The notes under the pieces: generated by a model | The model's input: only the letters and a program-made list of their open reading frames with translations | Databases searched by the model: none | What the model was told of the DNA's origin: nothing | DNA from: Pisolithus tinctorius | Lineage: Eukaryota; Basidiomycota; Agaricomycetes; Boletales; Pisolithaceae | DNA: 64,000 nucleotides | Direction: 5' to 3' | NCBI GenBank assembly: GCA_024663395.1 | Contig: JANFAH010000004.1 | Coordinates: forward strand, 1,426,001 to 1,490,000 | Part shown: positions 38,168 through 51,663 of the stretch, one piece after another | How the letters are laid out: each line of letters opens with the position of its first letter | Numbering within the stretch: position 1 is the stretch's first letter | Position numbers and translations under genes: made by a program

Positions 38168-39233
38168 ATGGGCTTCACTGGGTGAGTGCAGACGACACTT
38201 GTATTTAAGCGGCCTACGACCGACCGCCGACCAGGCTGGCACGGTGGATAAACCCACCTACTTCCGGCTTGGAACTCATAACCGAAAATATCGTTCGAAA
38301 TCATCATGTCCGTAGCACACCAACCGACTCCCTATTTTTGAATTATCAGTGACACCTCTCCTAGGGTCAAAGTAGAGGAAGATGGAACCTCAGCATTCGG
38401 TCGTACAGGTCTACCTTCGGATCTATACCAGGCTTACAGATTCCAGCTGAACGTTCGATATGCGCTCTTACAATGAATGATAATGTTTTCGTATTACTCG
38501 AAGACCCAGCCGCTCCCACACGAGCAGACGTTCTTGCGGGCATACAGAATATAACATCTCCAGCGGACGGTGGTCCCTCGGCTTCAGCCATGGTCCCTCC
38601 ACATTATCGGACTGCGTATCTGACTCTTCGGCCCCCTGGTGCTTTGGAACAAATCCTCGGTCAACTCAACGCCCGCTGGGTACCTGTTAGACAGGTTTCT
38701 ACTTCCTCACAACGATCTCAAGGCACAGCCCAGCAGCTTTCCGTCGAAGGACACGTCTTCGCTATTGGTAGCGACTGGCTTGTCCGCGTTGGGAATGTTA
38801 TACTTGCTGGAGGCGCCGTGAAGGGTATGCTGTTGGAGGTCAGTGGTCTGTTTACTACAGAGTGACATGCACCTGACCGCCTAAGCTGATCTAGGCTGAG
38901 TACCTCCCTCTACCGGTTCTTCACTCACAATCAGCGGATGGTACTTCTGAATTACTATCTAACATGCTACTCTCAGTTCTTCCAAATATCCGGGACGCGA
39001 AAACGGTGGCAGTGGCAGTCAGTGACTCTCAGTGGGAAGAAGTGCTGTGGGACCGTGAAGAAGAAGAGAGGCAAAGCCGTGAGACCAGTTTACCTAAGGA
39101 TCCGGATGATATCTTCGTGACCGGCGACGAAGGGCTTCCGTGTCAAAAAAAGGGTGATTGGATCGGCGTTGACAGAGACCGTAGATCAGCTTTCTTGATT
39201 ATTGGTGCCCTGAGATCTGAGGGAATACTGTAA
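38168..39233 (+). CDS. MED20: Mediator complex subunit 20
   Basis: Med20 is a head-module subunit of Mediator that pairs with Med18. Exons: 38168-38181, 38235-38307, 38365-38838, 38895-39233 (299 codons). The first coding exon is only 14 nt and encodes MGFTG; joined to exon 2 it gives MGFTGLARWINPP, the usual fungal Med20 start. Then follow GRWNLSIRSYRST, VFVLLEDPAAPTRADV, SVEGHVFAIGSDWLVRVGNV and VKGMLLEAEYLPLPVLH. Without the 14-nt exon the protein would appear to start late, at an internal Met. The C-terminus is acidic then ends FLIIGALRSEGIL. Confidence 0.9.
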
Positions 39234-39416
39234 ATTGGCACTGTGTTATATGTACACGTAACAATTTAGTGACTATGCTGTCATGGACTTGCAGTGCACC
39301 TTTCCTGGTGGAGTTGCTGGAAATGTACAGATATAGTGGACACAAGGAAGTGAGCAATACTTCTCAGGTCAACTCCGTGCAGATGGCACCTCATTGCAAT
39401 TCAAAGAACATGGTAG

Positions 39417-42213
39417 TCAAGATGGGTTAATCCAACGAGCAGTTGCAGCAATGCGAAAGTCAGTTGGAATGACAGTATGCCTGCATATTCATATTCAATG
39501 TATAATGGAACCCAATGCTCAGCAGAATACTTACTCGTAGTGGATTTGTACACCACACCCTTCCATAACAAGAACATTCCCCTAGCGCAGTGCATAGTTG
39601 AGTAAAATCCTGTAGAGAATTTGTACACCTACATGACGAAGAATCAATGACATGACAATTTCATTTGGTTGATTCTGGCCCGCTCCACTTGTGTGGTGGC
39701 GGAAATGCATCACTGCAGGAGAACCTAAAGAAAGGGAAGCAACTATGGGTCCCAGGCCCTTCTCATCATCACTATGGAACTACAAAATGAAATTCAGAGG
39801 AATGTGGAGCAGATCATTCAGTCATGAATGCACTTACAGACATCTTCTGGTGTGCTAGATAGGCTGCAGTGAGAACCTCATTGAACTGTGATTTTTGTTT
39901 TACAGCCAGATCCACTCTCTTCTTGATCACATCCAAAGCTGCTTGGACACAATTTGGGGCTTCATCAAGTGGCACAGAGTTTGCTGTTTCTCCTACATAC
40001 TACAAAAGTGTCAGTAATGCAAACTGGCTAACTGATGGCATGGGCACCTTATATGGTTCACCTGCTGTGTGGCATGTCAGATGGCCCAGGAAAGAGCAAT
40101 CATAACACTCACAGTTTTGGGAAAAATAATTTGCCAAGAGTGTTCCCCGAACTATACAGGGCATCAAAAAAAGTATCAGGAAGGCTGTTCAAAAGAGCTA
40201 ACCCTTATGCTGACACAAATTAGCCCAAATGACACTAGCAGGATGAAAGAGCCTCACTGATCTCAGGGGGTATCTCTGAAGTTTCAACTCACCACAAGAT
40301 GCCTGTTTTTGGTAGCCCTGGAATATCTCATCCACTTCTCTATTTGACAAGGGGCCAGTAGTGATGAGGTGTATCTTCCCTCTATACACTGAGATAGAAC
40401 AGCAAACCAAAACTCATGTATGAATTGCATACCTGTCAGATGGCAGAACAAATGTCTGTCTAGTCATAAAACCTCTGCCTCCACCCATGTCAATGACATC
40501 TGGCAGGCTTTTGGTGATACCTATCAGATAGAGTTAATGGCAAAGTAGAGCATGGTGGCCAATAGGCACCTGATTTCCTGGCAATGCGAAGATCTGTGAA
40601 GTAATTGGTAGGACGCAAGTGCCAAAAATCCTTCGCACGTCTTATCTCCCACTTGATTGGTTGGTTAGCCTGGGTCTGATCAGTTTTGCACATTTTACAG
40701 TAAGCATCCACAAACTTACCTGACAGTGAGCACATTCCCAACATTCCCATTTAAACCTGCCATTTACTAAGTTAGTATTTGCACATGGCAAAACTCAGGA
40801 AGATCCTCACCTGCTTGAGAGTCGTCCACAATCAGTGCAGTGCCAGCCTGGGCAGGAAAGTGATGAAGTAATCTGGTGGGTACCAGCAGCAGGAGTCAAA
40901 GTGGGCAGAATTTCAAATGTTCTTGGCTGTAACCTCAAGAACTCCACAGAATATTCAAGGGATTCAGGTTCCTTCCCATTGATTTTCCAAAACCCAGCAC
41001 AACCAGGAATCAAACACATCCCACTTTGCTTGTAAACAACTGGGCTCTCCCACAAACACTGTGTGCAGTGAAAATCAGGATCCGTTTTGCCAACCAAAGG
41101 CTCAGGCAATGATGCCACAACACCCTCTGGAGTTAGCCACCATGGAGAGCCCTGGTCTTCACACCATTGGAAAGCAAACTTCCAGCGAATGACACAAGTG
41201 GAATTAGTGAGTGTTGGCTGACACTCAGCTGAAAATTCTTAGTAAAACAATACATAGGCTAGCAAGAAGAACATACCCCAAGCATGGGATATCCAGTATA
41301 TGCCAAGCACAACATATGTATATCCAGAGGCACTGAGATCATATGGGAAAAGTGTATACTGGTCATCGGCAAGGAGGACAAGTGGCCGTCCTTCCTTGTA
41401 GTTTCGCAGTAGCGCACGCACTGATGTGTCTGACGTAGTTTGATCCTGAGCTGATCGCAACTGACGGCCTTCCTTTGAACCCACAAAGTTTTCAGACTTT
41501 CCACCTCTAACCTAGAGGTTAGGTTTTATTTACGTGCAGAAGCCCACACCCACCCATGCGAGATTATGAGTTTCCCATCATGACAGAATAGGTCTCGGCT
41601 AGAAAAATGAGCACACAAACACTACGCCCTTGTAGCATGGGATACACACCTAGCCGCGAAAGCACCAAGAAGATAACCCCTGACAATATCGTTCTTAAAG
41701 TACACTCCACCCTGGTAGCTGCGGAAATACTCCAGATTTTCACATATTTCCTGGCGGGACTTTGAATAGTCAAATCACTGCAACCATCTTCGTGAAACAG
41801 CATACCCCAGCCCAAATAGGTGGAGAACGAGGTAGCTGAGGCTTAGCAGTTGAATCGGCTTGGACAAGTCCTTCATGAAAGCCCGGTTCGTCTGCCAGTA
41901 GGAGACGCATGCCACCTGCGCTGCATTTTACCACCCTTCCAACTGCAGGCGTATCGGGCACGTCTTGTGAATCCTGCAGAGCTTGAAGCAAATCTACATC
42001 GTCAATGCATGCGTCCTCGGCGGTAGCTTGTAGGAAATTTGCAGTGATAATATCATTTGCACCGTCGATGGTAACGAAGTCGTCGTCCTGGTGACAGGTT
42101 ACAGAGCCCCGACGTAACTTCTTAGCGCTAGGAACTTCAATGCTGTTACCCGGAATCTGCTCGCGGGGCATCAGTGACGAGTTTTGAGGATCGGCAAGAG
42201 TCGACGTCTGCAT
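39417..42213 (-). CDS. AlkB-like Fe(II)/2-oxoglutarate dioxygenase of a basidiomycete family
   Basis: AlkB-type enzymes oxidatively demethylate nucleic acids. Sixteen exons close to 673 codons: 42213-41806, 41759-41650, 41598-41554, 41506-41277, 41228-40811, 40756-40720, 40651-40570, 40520-40433, 40381-40258, 40209-40203, 40151-40113, 40061-40048, 39999-39838, 39779-39633, 39581-39535, 39480-39417. The catalytic core is C-terminal: FHSDDE gives the iron ligands H590 and D592, HTVIPTDF gives H654, and RIAATAR is the AlkB R-x5-R signature (R662, R668). Upstream are FRSYQGGVYF, GYLLGAFA, and a cysteine cluster (HCTQC, HCTDC, WECWECAHC) that probably binds zinc. Exon 10 is 7 nt and exon 12 is 14 nt. 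The gene body from about 39.7 to 40.6 kb is nearly free of CpG, unlike its neighbours. Substrate unknown. Confidence 0.83.
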
Positions 42214-42380
42214 GGTAGGGTAAAGAGCCAAAAGTGGTTTGAGGGATGGTAGTGCTCACTACTTGAGTTGTGCACATAACAATTTAACGACAGCGCGCCC
42301 TTGGACCTTGACTCACACCCACTCGTACTTGCGCGTAGCGTTGATGACAGGTGGACTCAGTGCTTTCACTCTAGCCACAA

Positions 42381-44222
42381 ATGTCATGGCAAGCTTGCTG
42401 TTTTCTGACGAAGAATTATGCCAGCATGCAAAGGGCAACCTGCTCAAGCAGCCCCGGTGACGTTCGACGGTCCGTGACCACTGCATTGCACTTTTATCAG
42501 AATCGCCAGTTGGACCTCTATGCGTCCAAGCAAGCTCACAGGCTGAGCCTACGGCAACTTGTAAAATTTTACCTTGACCTGTCGTTCAATCGCTGATGTG
42601 TTGTAATCCAAGGTGTTCTTCGGGCGACACATAAATGAAGAGCGGTTAATCAAAGTATGCCCCGTCTTCGAGTGTTCTACATATATCAATTCGAACACGT
42701 CCCTAGAGCGCCAATTATGTTCGTACAGAGCTGCCCGTACGAATTGCACACAGAATACGGGACCTTCAAGCCCTTCCATATGTTATAGTCACTCAACCAG
42801 ACGTAGCCAAGGTCTACGAGGTAAGCCATTGGTGCGCTGACCGGACTTTCGAGGACTGAGTTTGGGACGTGGAGCTGTACTGGTCTGCTTTCGAAAAGTA
42901 TTCGACTTACTTGTCTCTGACCCTTACGCTAAGTCCCGCAACAGATTCAGACGTTTCCCTCCAATCACTAATTTATCCGACAATTCCAAGTTTTGTGATT
43001 TCCTGGAGACCCTACTGGACGAGCAGTAGGTCATCGAGAATTAGTGAATGAACAGCCTGACGTCCATGTTAGTGCGCCTGTGATACCAAGTCTGTCTCTT
43101 GGATTGTCTCTTTGTTCGCCTCTTCTTCCTCCCGAGTCCCTTGATTCCTTTATGAATCGGATGCTGATTTCGCGTATATCAAGACGCGTTCTCGCCGAAC
43201 ACCATTTGGCGCTTAGCATATCTTTGGGTCGCGACTCTCTGAATTCGGAGGATCCGCATGTGGGGATTATTTCTACTGCCCTCGACGTGAAACGCAGCAT
43301 TGTCAAGTGTGCATACCTTCTGAGAAGTCGTCCTCATGGTATCGAAAACGATAATGGGAAGGTGATCCCTAATAGAGGTTGGCCTGAGGTGGTAGTCGAG
43401 GGCCAACTCGATACAAAATTCGCTTATATACGCGAGCACTTGGAGTAAGTCCGCACTACGTATGTATACGAAGGCTGCATGAACTTGTAATAACGTTTGC
43501 AGATATATCCTCTTCGAACTTCTCAAAAATGTGCGCCACCAACTTTTTTCTGCGTGAACATTCATATCTGATGTGGTAGGCCATGCGAGCCACTGGGCTC
43601 AAACATTGGCACGATACAACCCTACCACCCATTTACGTCACCGTCGTGGCTGGGAAGGATGATGTCGGTATTCGACTATCGGATCAAGGTGCGGGTTTAT
43701 TCTATCAAAGGACGTCCAACCTAACTGTCAGCTTCCAGGTGGCGGGCTGAATTCGAATAGTATCCAATCACCTTCTGATCTATTCTCATTTTCCCATACC
43801 CGCAATGCAACGAGGATTGATAAGCGTCGAATTAGAGCTCTAAGAAGAGCAAGCTCCAAAGGCGTGAAGGCCACGGTCGCCGAGCAGGTTGTGGAGGAGG
43901 ATGGTCACAATGCTAGAGACCCTGAAAGAGGAGCTGGCATTGCACCACACCAACGGATGGGTCTGGGACTGCCTATGAGCAACATATTTGCAACGTGGGT
44001 TTTGGCGGCTGCGCTCCTTTGCTGGTTTCGAACTCAGACTCGGTGTTCAGATATTTCGGCGGCTCTCTCCAACTGGTTTCATTGGATGGATGGGGTGAGC
44101 GGCGGTCTCTTCTATCCAGAACACAACCGACATGGTCTTTCATAGGCACCGATGCGTACTTGCAGCTACCGAAGCTGGTGGGTGGCCAGGAATCTTCACT
44201 TGCAGCACGACTAACTCGTTGA
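42381..44222 (+). CDS. Mitochondrial protein kinase of the PDK/BCKDK family
   Basis: These GHKL-type kinases phosphorylate and inactivate pyruvate or branched-chain keto-acid dehydrogenase in the mitochondrial matrix. Eleven exons (42381-42560, 42613-42654, 42707-42820, 42875-42897, 42945-43025, 43073-43444, 43503-43530, 43580-43688, 43739-43994, 44051-44094, 44146-44222) give 441 codons. Blocks seen: FYQNRQLDLYASKQAHRLSL, NYVRTELPVRIAHRIRDLQ, VIPSLSLGLSLCSP, MLISRISRRVLAEHH, the N box FELLKNAMRAT, the G1 box DQGGG (about 315-319) and the G2 box GLGLPMS (about 390). The N-terminus is Ser/Arg-rich and could be a presequence; ATG 42381 and ATG 42426 are both possible starts. PDK versus BCKDK cannot be decided from these motifs. 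Divergent from the AlkB-like gene, 167 bp apart. Confidence 0.9.
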
Positions 44223-44762
44223 AAAAAAAGGGAACGAATTTGGAGGGCATCGAGGTTTAAACGGGTTTTGTCGGACTGGTTCGGAAGCGACCTCCCGATA
44301 TACAGTGCCCGATGCTAACAAGGGCACCTGGCCTTTGGCCACATATCCCGAGTCATGTCCTATGACTGGTACCTTTTCTTTATGGAGTATTATGAATTTA
44401 ATTCCACGCGGGATGAATGATACTCGGGCATAAGATCATATCCCGTATGAATGAAAACTGAGAGTATCTCTGCAGACAGTAGTTCCCGATTGGAGGGACG
44501 AGCACGACGAGGAGTGCTGTACAGATTCACGGCAGCTGTGTGTCTATGGAACTCAAACAGTTCTCTGTGAGTGGGCAGCTGAGCCTGTGTCGCAGCAACG
44601 AGGGAATCTGTTTGGTCACGTCATCCTAAGTGTGTGCCTGACCTGTCAAACATAAAAACCACGCTTTGGACCTACCCAACCTTGGGCATTTTGGACATCT
44701 CTGCCAGTTTATTCAATGCACGATCCTGGCCTGACACACTCAGAAGCTCAGCATTCGCAACC
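44223..44762. other. Intergenic region downstream of the PDK-like gene
   Basis: No gene is recognised in this 540-bp spacer. An A-rich ATAAAAA element near 44652 lies about 110 bp before the next start codon and may act as a TATA box. Confidence 0.5.
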
Positions 44763-45893
44763 ATGAGCAACCCAGAATTTACACACTCTCCCCCTCCGTA
44801 CGAACTTTCCTTACAAAATGACCCAAAGATCAGTCAGTCACTGCAACAGGACGAACTCAAGAAGGCGCCTGTTACAGACGACAAGCACGTAGACTGGGAA
44901 CAGACCAAAGAACACCCTCCCGTCCAGCACAGTCTTCCTGTGGAGATCTCGGTGCGACCCCTTCGCATTCAGAAGCGGGCACCGGCATCCGTGTATGGCG
45001 GAACCCGTGGTCCGAGACCCTTGCCGCCCTGTCCTACTAATTCAAAGACGCAATGTATTCATGGCAAAGAGATACCCCGGCTCAAAATGGTCATGGAGGG
45101 CAAGGTGCACGAGGAATACACTGAAGAACATTTACCCCCAGCCCCTCCGCCTTTTGCTCCGGTGGGTCCAAGCCTCGATGGCCCTCCGTACGAGGACGTC
45201 AGTGCCACACCTCTTACAACTTCCTCTTTATCGGAACGTTTTGGGCCGTCATTCAACGGTTCACGTCGTCGGCGTGGAAGTCATCCATCACAGTTGCCAT
45301 CCGCTTTGACGGACCCTCCCAATGAGCCACCCTCGCGCAGCGGATATAGCGCCGTGCAAGGCGCTGCAAGAGAGACAAGGGTGCAGAGCAGGACTCGAGG
45401 TTCCCGACTGGCATTTGATCCCTCGGTAGCGTATGCCCATGACCACCAGTACGGTTGTGTTGGTGAATCTCGGGCAGTGGATGCTATGTCACTGTATAGG
45501 TCAGTATTAGCCAGTGAGTGAGGTTTATCGGTTGTGCTAACGAGCGCTATTAGCCATGCTGTATCCTCCCATATCCAACATTCCCCCGCAAATTCCGGGT
45601 CACGCTACCCCCACATGTAAAGAGCCCTTTAAGTGCTTTGGTGTTTTTCTTATTCCTGGGAAAGCAGGTCCGCAAACAGATCTTCTACACGACCTTTCTC
45701 CTCAAATTTCGATTCCCGTGTTCGTAGCACTGCAGGCCCAATGTCCTTACAGTTTACGCCGGCTCTGTCGATCGGTCCCTCGGTCTCAACGCATTCGCTC
45801 AACCATTCCCCTCCCACGATGGATGCTAGATGTAGCTCGAGGAGATGGGCAGCCTCGGAATACGACATTACAACCCACATATACCGTGATTAA
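44763..45893 (+). CDS. Unrecognised Pro/Ser-rich protein with a PPPY motif
   Basis: I do not recognise the family with confidence. Three exons, 44763-45499, 45554-45616 and 45668-45893, close to 341 codons. The N-terminus reads MSNPEFTHSPPPYELSLQND; PPPY is the ligand type of WW domains (for example in Rsp5-type ubiquitin ligases). The middle is Pro/Ser-rich with basic RRRRG, and the C-terminal part has MSLYSHAVSSHIQHSP and ends EYDITTHIYRD. I see no signal peptide, membrane segment or enzyme motif. The two introns are canonical (GTCAGT and GTAAAG donors), but the last exon is supported only by frame closure. The frame is open 129 bp upstream of the chosen ATG. Confidence 0.6.
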
Positions 45894-46184
45894 CAAACGA
45901 TTCCTGTTCCGTTGGTTCGGATGCCTGGTTTTGTGTACCACTAACGAATTACTTCTGTACCGTATATACCCATATCATGCTATGTAGCTCCTTTTCGATA
46001 TCTGATGCGACACCACTGACAAGGTTCGGATGAATACATTTTCTGTGCTTCAAGTTGCCATCACAACCTGAGAGATGTTGCATCATGATTCCAGTTGGCA
46101 GTTGCAACTTGACACTACTGAGATATCTGCAAAGCTTAGCTCAGATCAAGCTTTGACCATATTTCCCAGTCGCGTACCTGCACC

Positions 46185-48003
<1,819 letters not shown>

Positions 48004-48900
48004 ACGGGGTGTAGCTGGCCGCTGCGCGGCAATATGGGTGCTTTGGTACCTCCAACATTGCTCGTAGTATTGGGGTTCCTTGCCACTGGTGGCCTTGATT
48101 ACCATATGTTCCTGGACGCTGTTGTATTCGGGCAGTGTATGTTGTTGTATTCGTGGAGCGTCTGCGGTGTTGTAGTAGTTGTTAGACTCGTGTAATGTTC
48201 GTCACGCAGGTACCGAGCGTGAGTAGATCTGACTGAAAGCCTATTAATGGTGCCAATCACCTAGAGGCCGCTACTTGGGCACAGTGGCCAAACTGGTCGG
48301 GATGAAGCCCGACGTCAACCCTAACCCTATGGTAGTGCTGACCGAGGCAAGGTCTCGACAATATAATCCTAGTAGTCTGACAGTGACAGCGGGGCAAAAA
48401 TGAGGAAACCAAAAGAAAAGGTATCAGCAACTACCAAACCCATGGCAGGTTCTGCTCGTGCATATGGGCAGCATGCTGGCGCCAGATTTGGATCCACCAT
48501 GTAACTCTGGGGTACAAGTAATACCACATGAGAGGAGTTCTCCAGTACAGAAGATATGTGATACAAGAAACAATATACTCATCTCGAAGATTGACATAGA
48601 GTCTGACTACGCATACGTGGGTGGTGTGGTGTGTCTATCCAAGCCCACAAGTCTAACGATGGGAAGTGTAAATCCTATATTTGAAACCAGCCCCTTTCTC
48701 GCCAATGTCACATGTATCGAGAAATTTTATCATCGCAATCTTGACTGAATTGAAATTTGCTCTGATATATTTGTTCCTTTTGGTGTTTTTGTACAAAAGT
48801 AGTGGCCTTTTAGGTGATTGGTATCATAATAGTTCAAAATTTTACATCGAAGGCTTTTGAACTGCTCTCTGGCACGAGCTGAAGTCTCAAAAGCTTCAAA
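48004..48900. other. Intergenic region between the NDR kinase and SPB4
   Basis: This 897-bp stretch is the longest gene-free interval in the window. Open frames here are short, have no introns and show no recognisable motif. I see no tRNA or other structured RNA by eye. It should contain the kinase 3' end and the SPB4 promoter. Confidence 0.5.
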
Positions 48901-51381
48901 ATGTCGCAGTCGAATGCATTTGCTGGACTATGGACATCGCTTCCGACGTCATTGACGCCATGGATGTAAGTCAACCTACACCCGCCCTCATCTTATCCGG
49001 ACTTTCTAGCCTCCAGCCTAGATGTCGTAAATTCAATGGGTTATACCCAAATGACGCCCGTGCAGGCGTCCACGATACCCCTCTTTATGCAACACAAGGA
49101 TGTAGTCGTCGAGGCCGTCACCGGCTCCGGTAAAACGCTGGCTTTTGTGATCCCAATACTCGAGCGCTTGATCAGGAGGGAATCCAAGCTCAGGAGGAAT
49201 GAAATTGGTGCCTTGGTCATCAGTCCGACCAGGTATGACATTTGCGTGTTGGTTAAGTTCTCTCTAATTACCCGTGTGTTCGGTATAGGGAACTCGCCAC
49301 TCAGATACATTCCGTCTTTTCGCTATTTTTGTCTTCCCAACCGGATTCACAACCTTCAGCTGCGGCAGATGAGGGCGAACCATCATATACACCGTCGGAC
49401 AATCATTTCCCTCCTCCACTTCTCCTCGTTTCATCAGACCAGTCCTCCCCAGCGCAGGACATACAAAGGTTTCTAGACACGGGCGCTGATATAGTGATAG
49501 GCACGCCAGGTCGGGCGGACGAATTCCTTATGGGTAAGGGTAAGATGGTGGTCAGTGTAAAAGAATTAGAGGTCCTGGTGCTTGATGAAGCAGACAGGTG
49601 ACTTGAACTATGGTGTTCCAGGACATCCGGCTCATTTTACTCCCAGGTTGCTTGACTTAGGTTTCAAGGAGGTACTTACGCGTATCATCACTCACCTTCC
49701 AAAGCAAAGGCATACTGGGCTATTCAGTGCGACAATGACGGATGCTGATGCACTCTCCGATCTCGTGCGGGTGGGATTGCGAAATCCGGCACGTATCATC
49801 GTCAAGGTGCAGTCAAAGAAGTCGAAGAAAATGGGTGGGGGCAGTAAGGAATCGAAGGGAGAGGTCATCGAAGAAAGGCGAACGCCAGCAGGGTGGGTGT
49901 TTGTGCACAGCGTTCCAGCCTCACAATTTAGACAAATTCCAGTCTTCAAAACTTCTATATCAGTTGCTTAACCTCGGAGAAGCTTATACAGTTAGTGCGG
50001 GTCATCCAGCACGACCTTGCGACATACCAATCATCCCACTTCATTGTCTACTTTGCAACTTGCGCATGCGTGGATTATTTCTACCGAGTACGTAGTCGCA
50101 TTATATCTGTCTCAAGTGTTCAGGTCTCTTTAGGGAGAAGAAAGGTTCTTCCTGCCATCCTGCCGCCCAATGCGAACCTGTATTCCATTCATGGTCACCT
50201 TTCACCCACAGCCAGAACGCGCGCTTTGTCGTCCTTCTCTTCCTCGGTATCGACTCCAAACACCTCCTCGATCTTACTTGCCACGGATGTAGCCGCCCGC
50301 GGCCTTGATCTTCCCAATGTGGATGTCGTGATTCAATTTGATCCACCATCCGACCCCAAGGCATTCTCTCATCGATGTGGCCGGACTGCGCGCGCGGGGA
50401 AGAGCGGACGTGCTTACGTATTTCTTACAAGTAAAGAAACGGAGTATATCGGTAAGCGTTCCCTTCGCCAGTAGAGCCAAATCCAAACGGTCTTCTCCGC
50501 AGATTTCTTGGCGGTGCGCAAGATCCCGGTTGTTCGACACCCGTACATCGGAGTCGGCGGAGGGCCTGCGAACAACGAGATGCATAAGCCGTCCGAAGAA
50601 GATCCCGTTGTTCCAGAGTACCTCTCTAAAATCCGACAGGTCGTCCTCACAGACCGTGTGCTGAATGACAAGGTAAGAGCTTGCTTCGGTTCTAGTTTGA
50701 CCTGTGTCGTTACCGCGACCTACCTACCCATTTTCCATCTGCATAGGCGATGAAAGCTTTCGTCTCCTTCGTGCGCGCTTACTCAAAACATGAAGCGTCT
50801 TACATATTCCGACTCAAAGCTCTCGATTTGGTCGGTGTCGCCAAAGCATTCGGTCTCCTCCGACTACCGCGCATGCCTGAACTGAAGGGTGTCAACATGG
50901 AAGGATGGGAGGATGCACAAGTCAACGTGAGTAGTTCGTTCTCCATCCGCGATGCACCCTTAACGGCTGCCGATGGCGAACATGTTAACAGTGGGACGCC
51001 TACGCCTATGCTGACAAGGCCCAAGAAGCGAAACGCCTCCAAACAGTATCCAAGAAAGACCACGCCGACGAAAAAGAACGAGAAGCCGCCGAGGCTCGTG
51101 CGGTTAAACGGAAGCGCAACACGGCCTGGAGCCAACAAGCGGAGGTGAAAGAGAAGAAGGAGAAGAGGAGGCTCAAGAAGGACAGAAAGCGGCAGTGGCT
51201 GAAAGGGCAGGCTGCCGGAACGAGCACTGCTCAGACAGGAGAGAACGGTCATGAAACTGAAAGCGATGAGGACCAGGATGATTGGGATGAGCTTATGAAA
51301 GAGGAGAGGATGGCAAAGAAAGTAAGGAGGGGTGAGACCACGCAGGAAGAATTTGACGAAACATTTGGCGGACTAGCCTAG
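48901..51381 (+). CDS. SPB4: DEAD-box rRNA helicase SPB4 (DDX55)
   Basis: Spb4 is a nucleolar RNA helicase needed for 60S subunit assembly. Nine exons: 48901-48965, 49017-49232, 49289-49597, 49647-49892, 49943-50087, 50145-50451, 50503-50672, 50747-50926, 50992-51381 (675 codons). Motifs: Q-motif region [15 protein letters not shown], Walker A TGSGKT (about 60), PTRELA across an intron, GTPGR, DEAD (about 193), SAT, and in the second RecA domain [10 protein letters not shown] and [21 protein letters not shown] across the 50-nt intron at 49893-49942, the DUF4217 segment, and a Lys/Arg/Glu-rich coiled tail fit Spb4/DDX55. The start ATG at 48901 gives the expected short N-terminus before [11 protein letters not shown]. 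Confidence 0.92.
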
Positions 51382-51663
51382 CAAACCTGCGACCATATTG
51401 ACCAGTAATAGTACTCAGTGAGTCCTTTCGCAAGATTCCCGAAAATCGTCAGGAAATACACTGTAGAGATACATTTGACTAAGCTATACCCTAACGTATT
51501 AACAAGTGTAGTGCACGATATCTCCAGGAGGCTAAAATAGATATACAGGGCAGCTCTTTGTACTGATCTAGTCTTGATATAACGCCCTCAATCGGAGTGA
51601 CAGCGTGCTGCGTCATTGCTGGGGGTAGAGTAAAGGGCGCATCTAGAGAAAGTATGACCTAGG

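Noticed and set aside
39417..42213. A transposon-derived gene (cysteine-rich, CpG-poor region)
   Set aside because: The cysteine cluster first suggested a transposase, but the HxD...H and R-x5-R motifs identify an AlkB-like dioxygenase, and no terminal repeats or transposase motifs were seen.
48004..48900. Possible gene in the longest gap
   Set aside because: Open frames are under 100 codons and have no similarity, splice structure or codon bias that I can see.
49893..49942. Apparent frame break after RRTPAG in SPB4
   Set aside because: A normal 50-nt intron joins RRTPAG to LQNFYISC, which matches the family.
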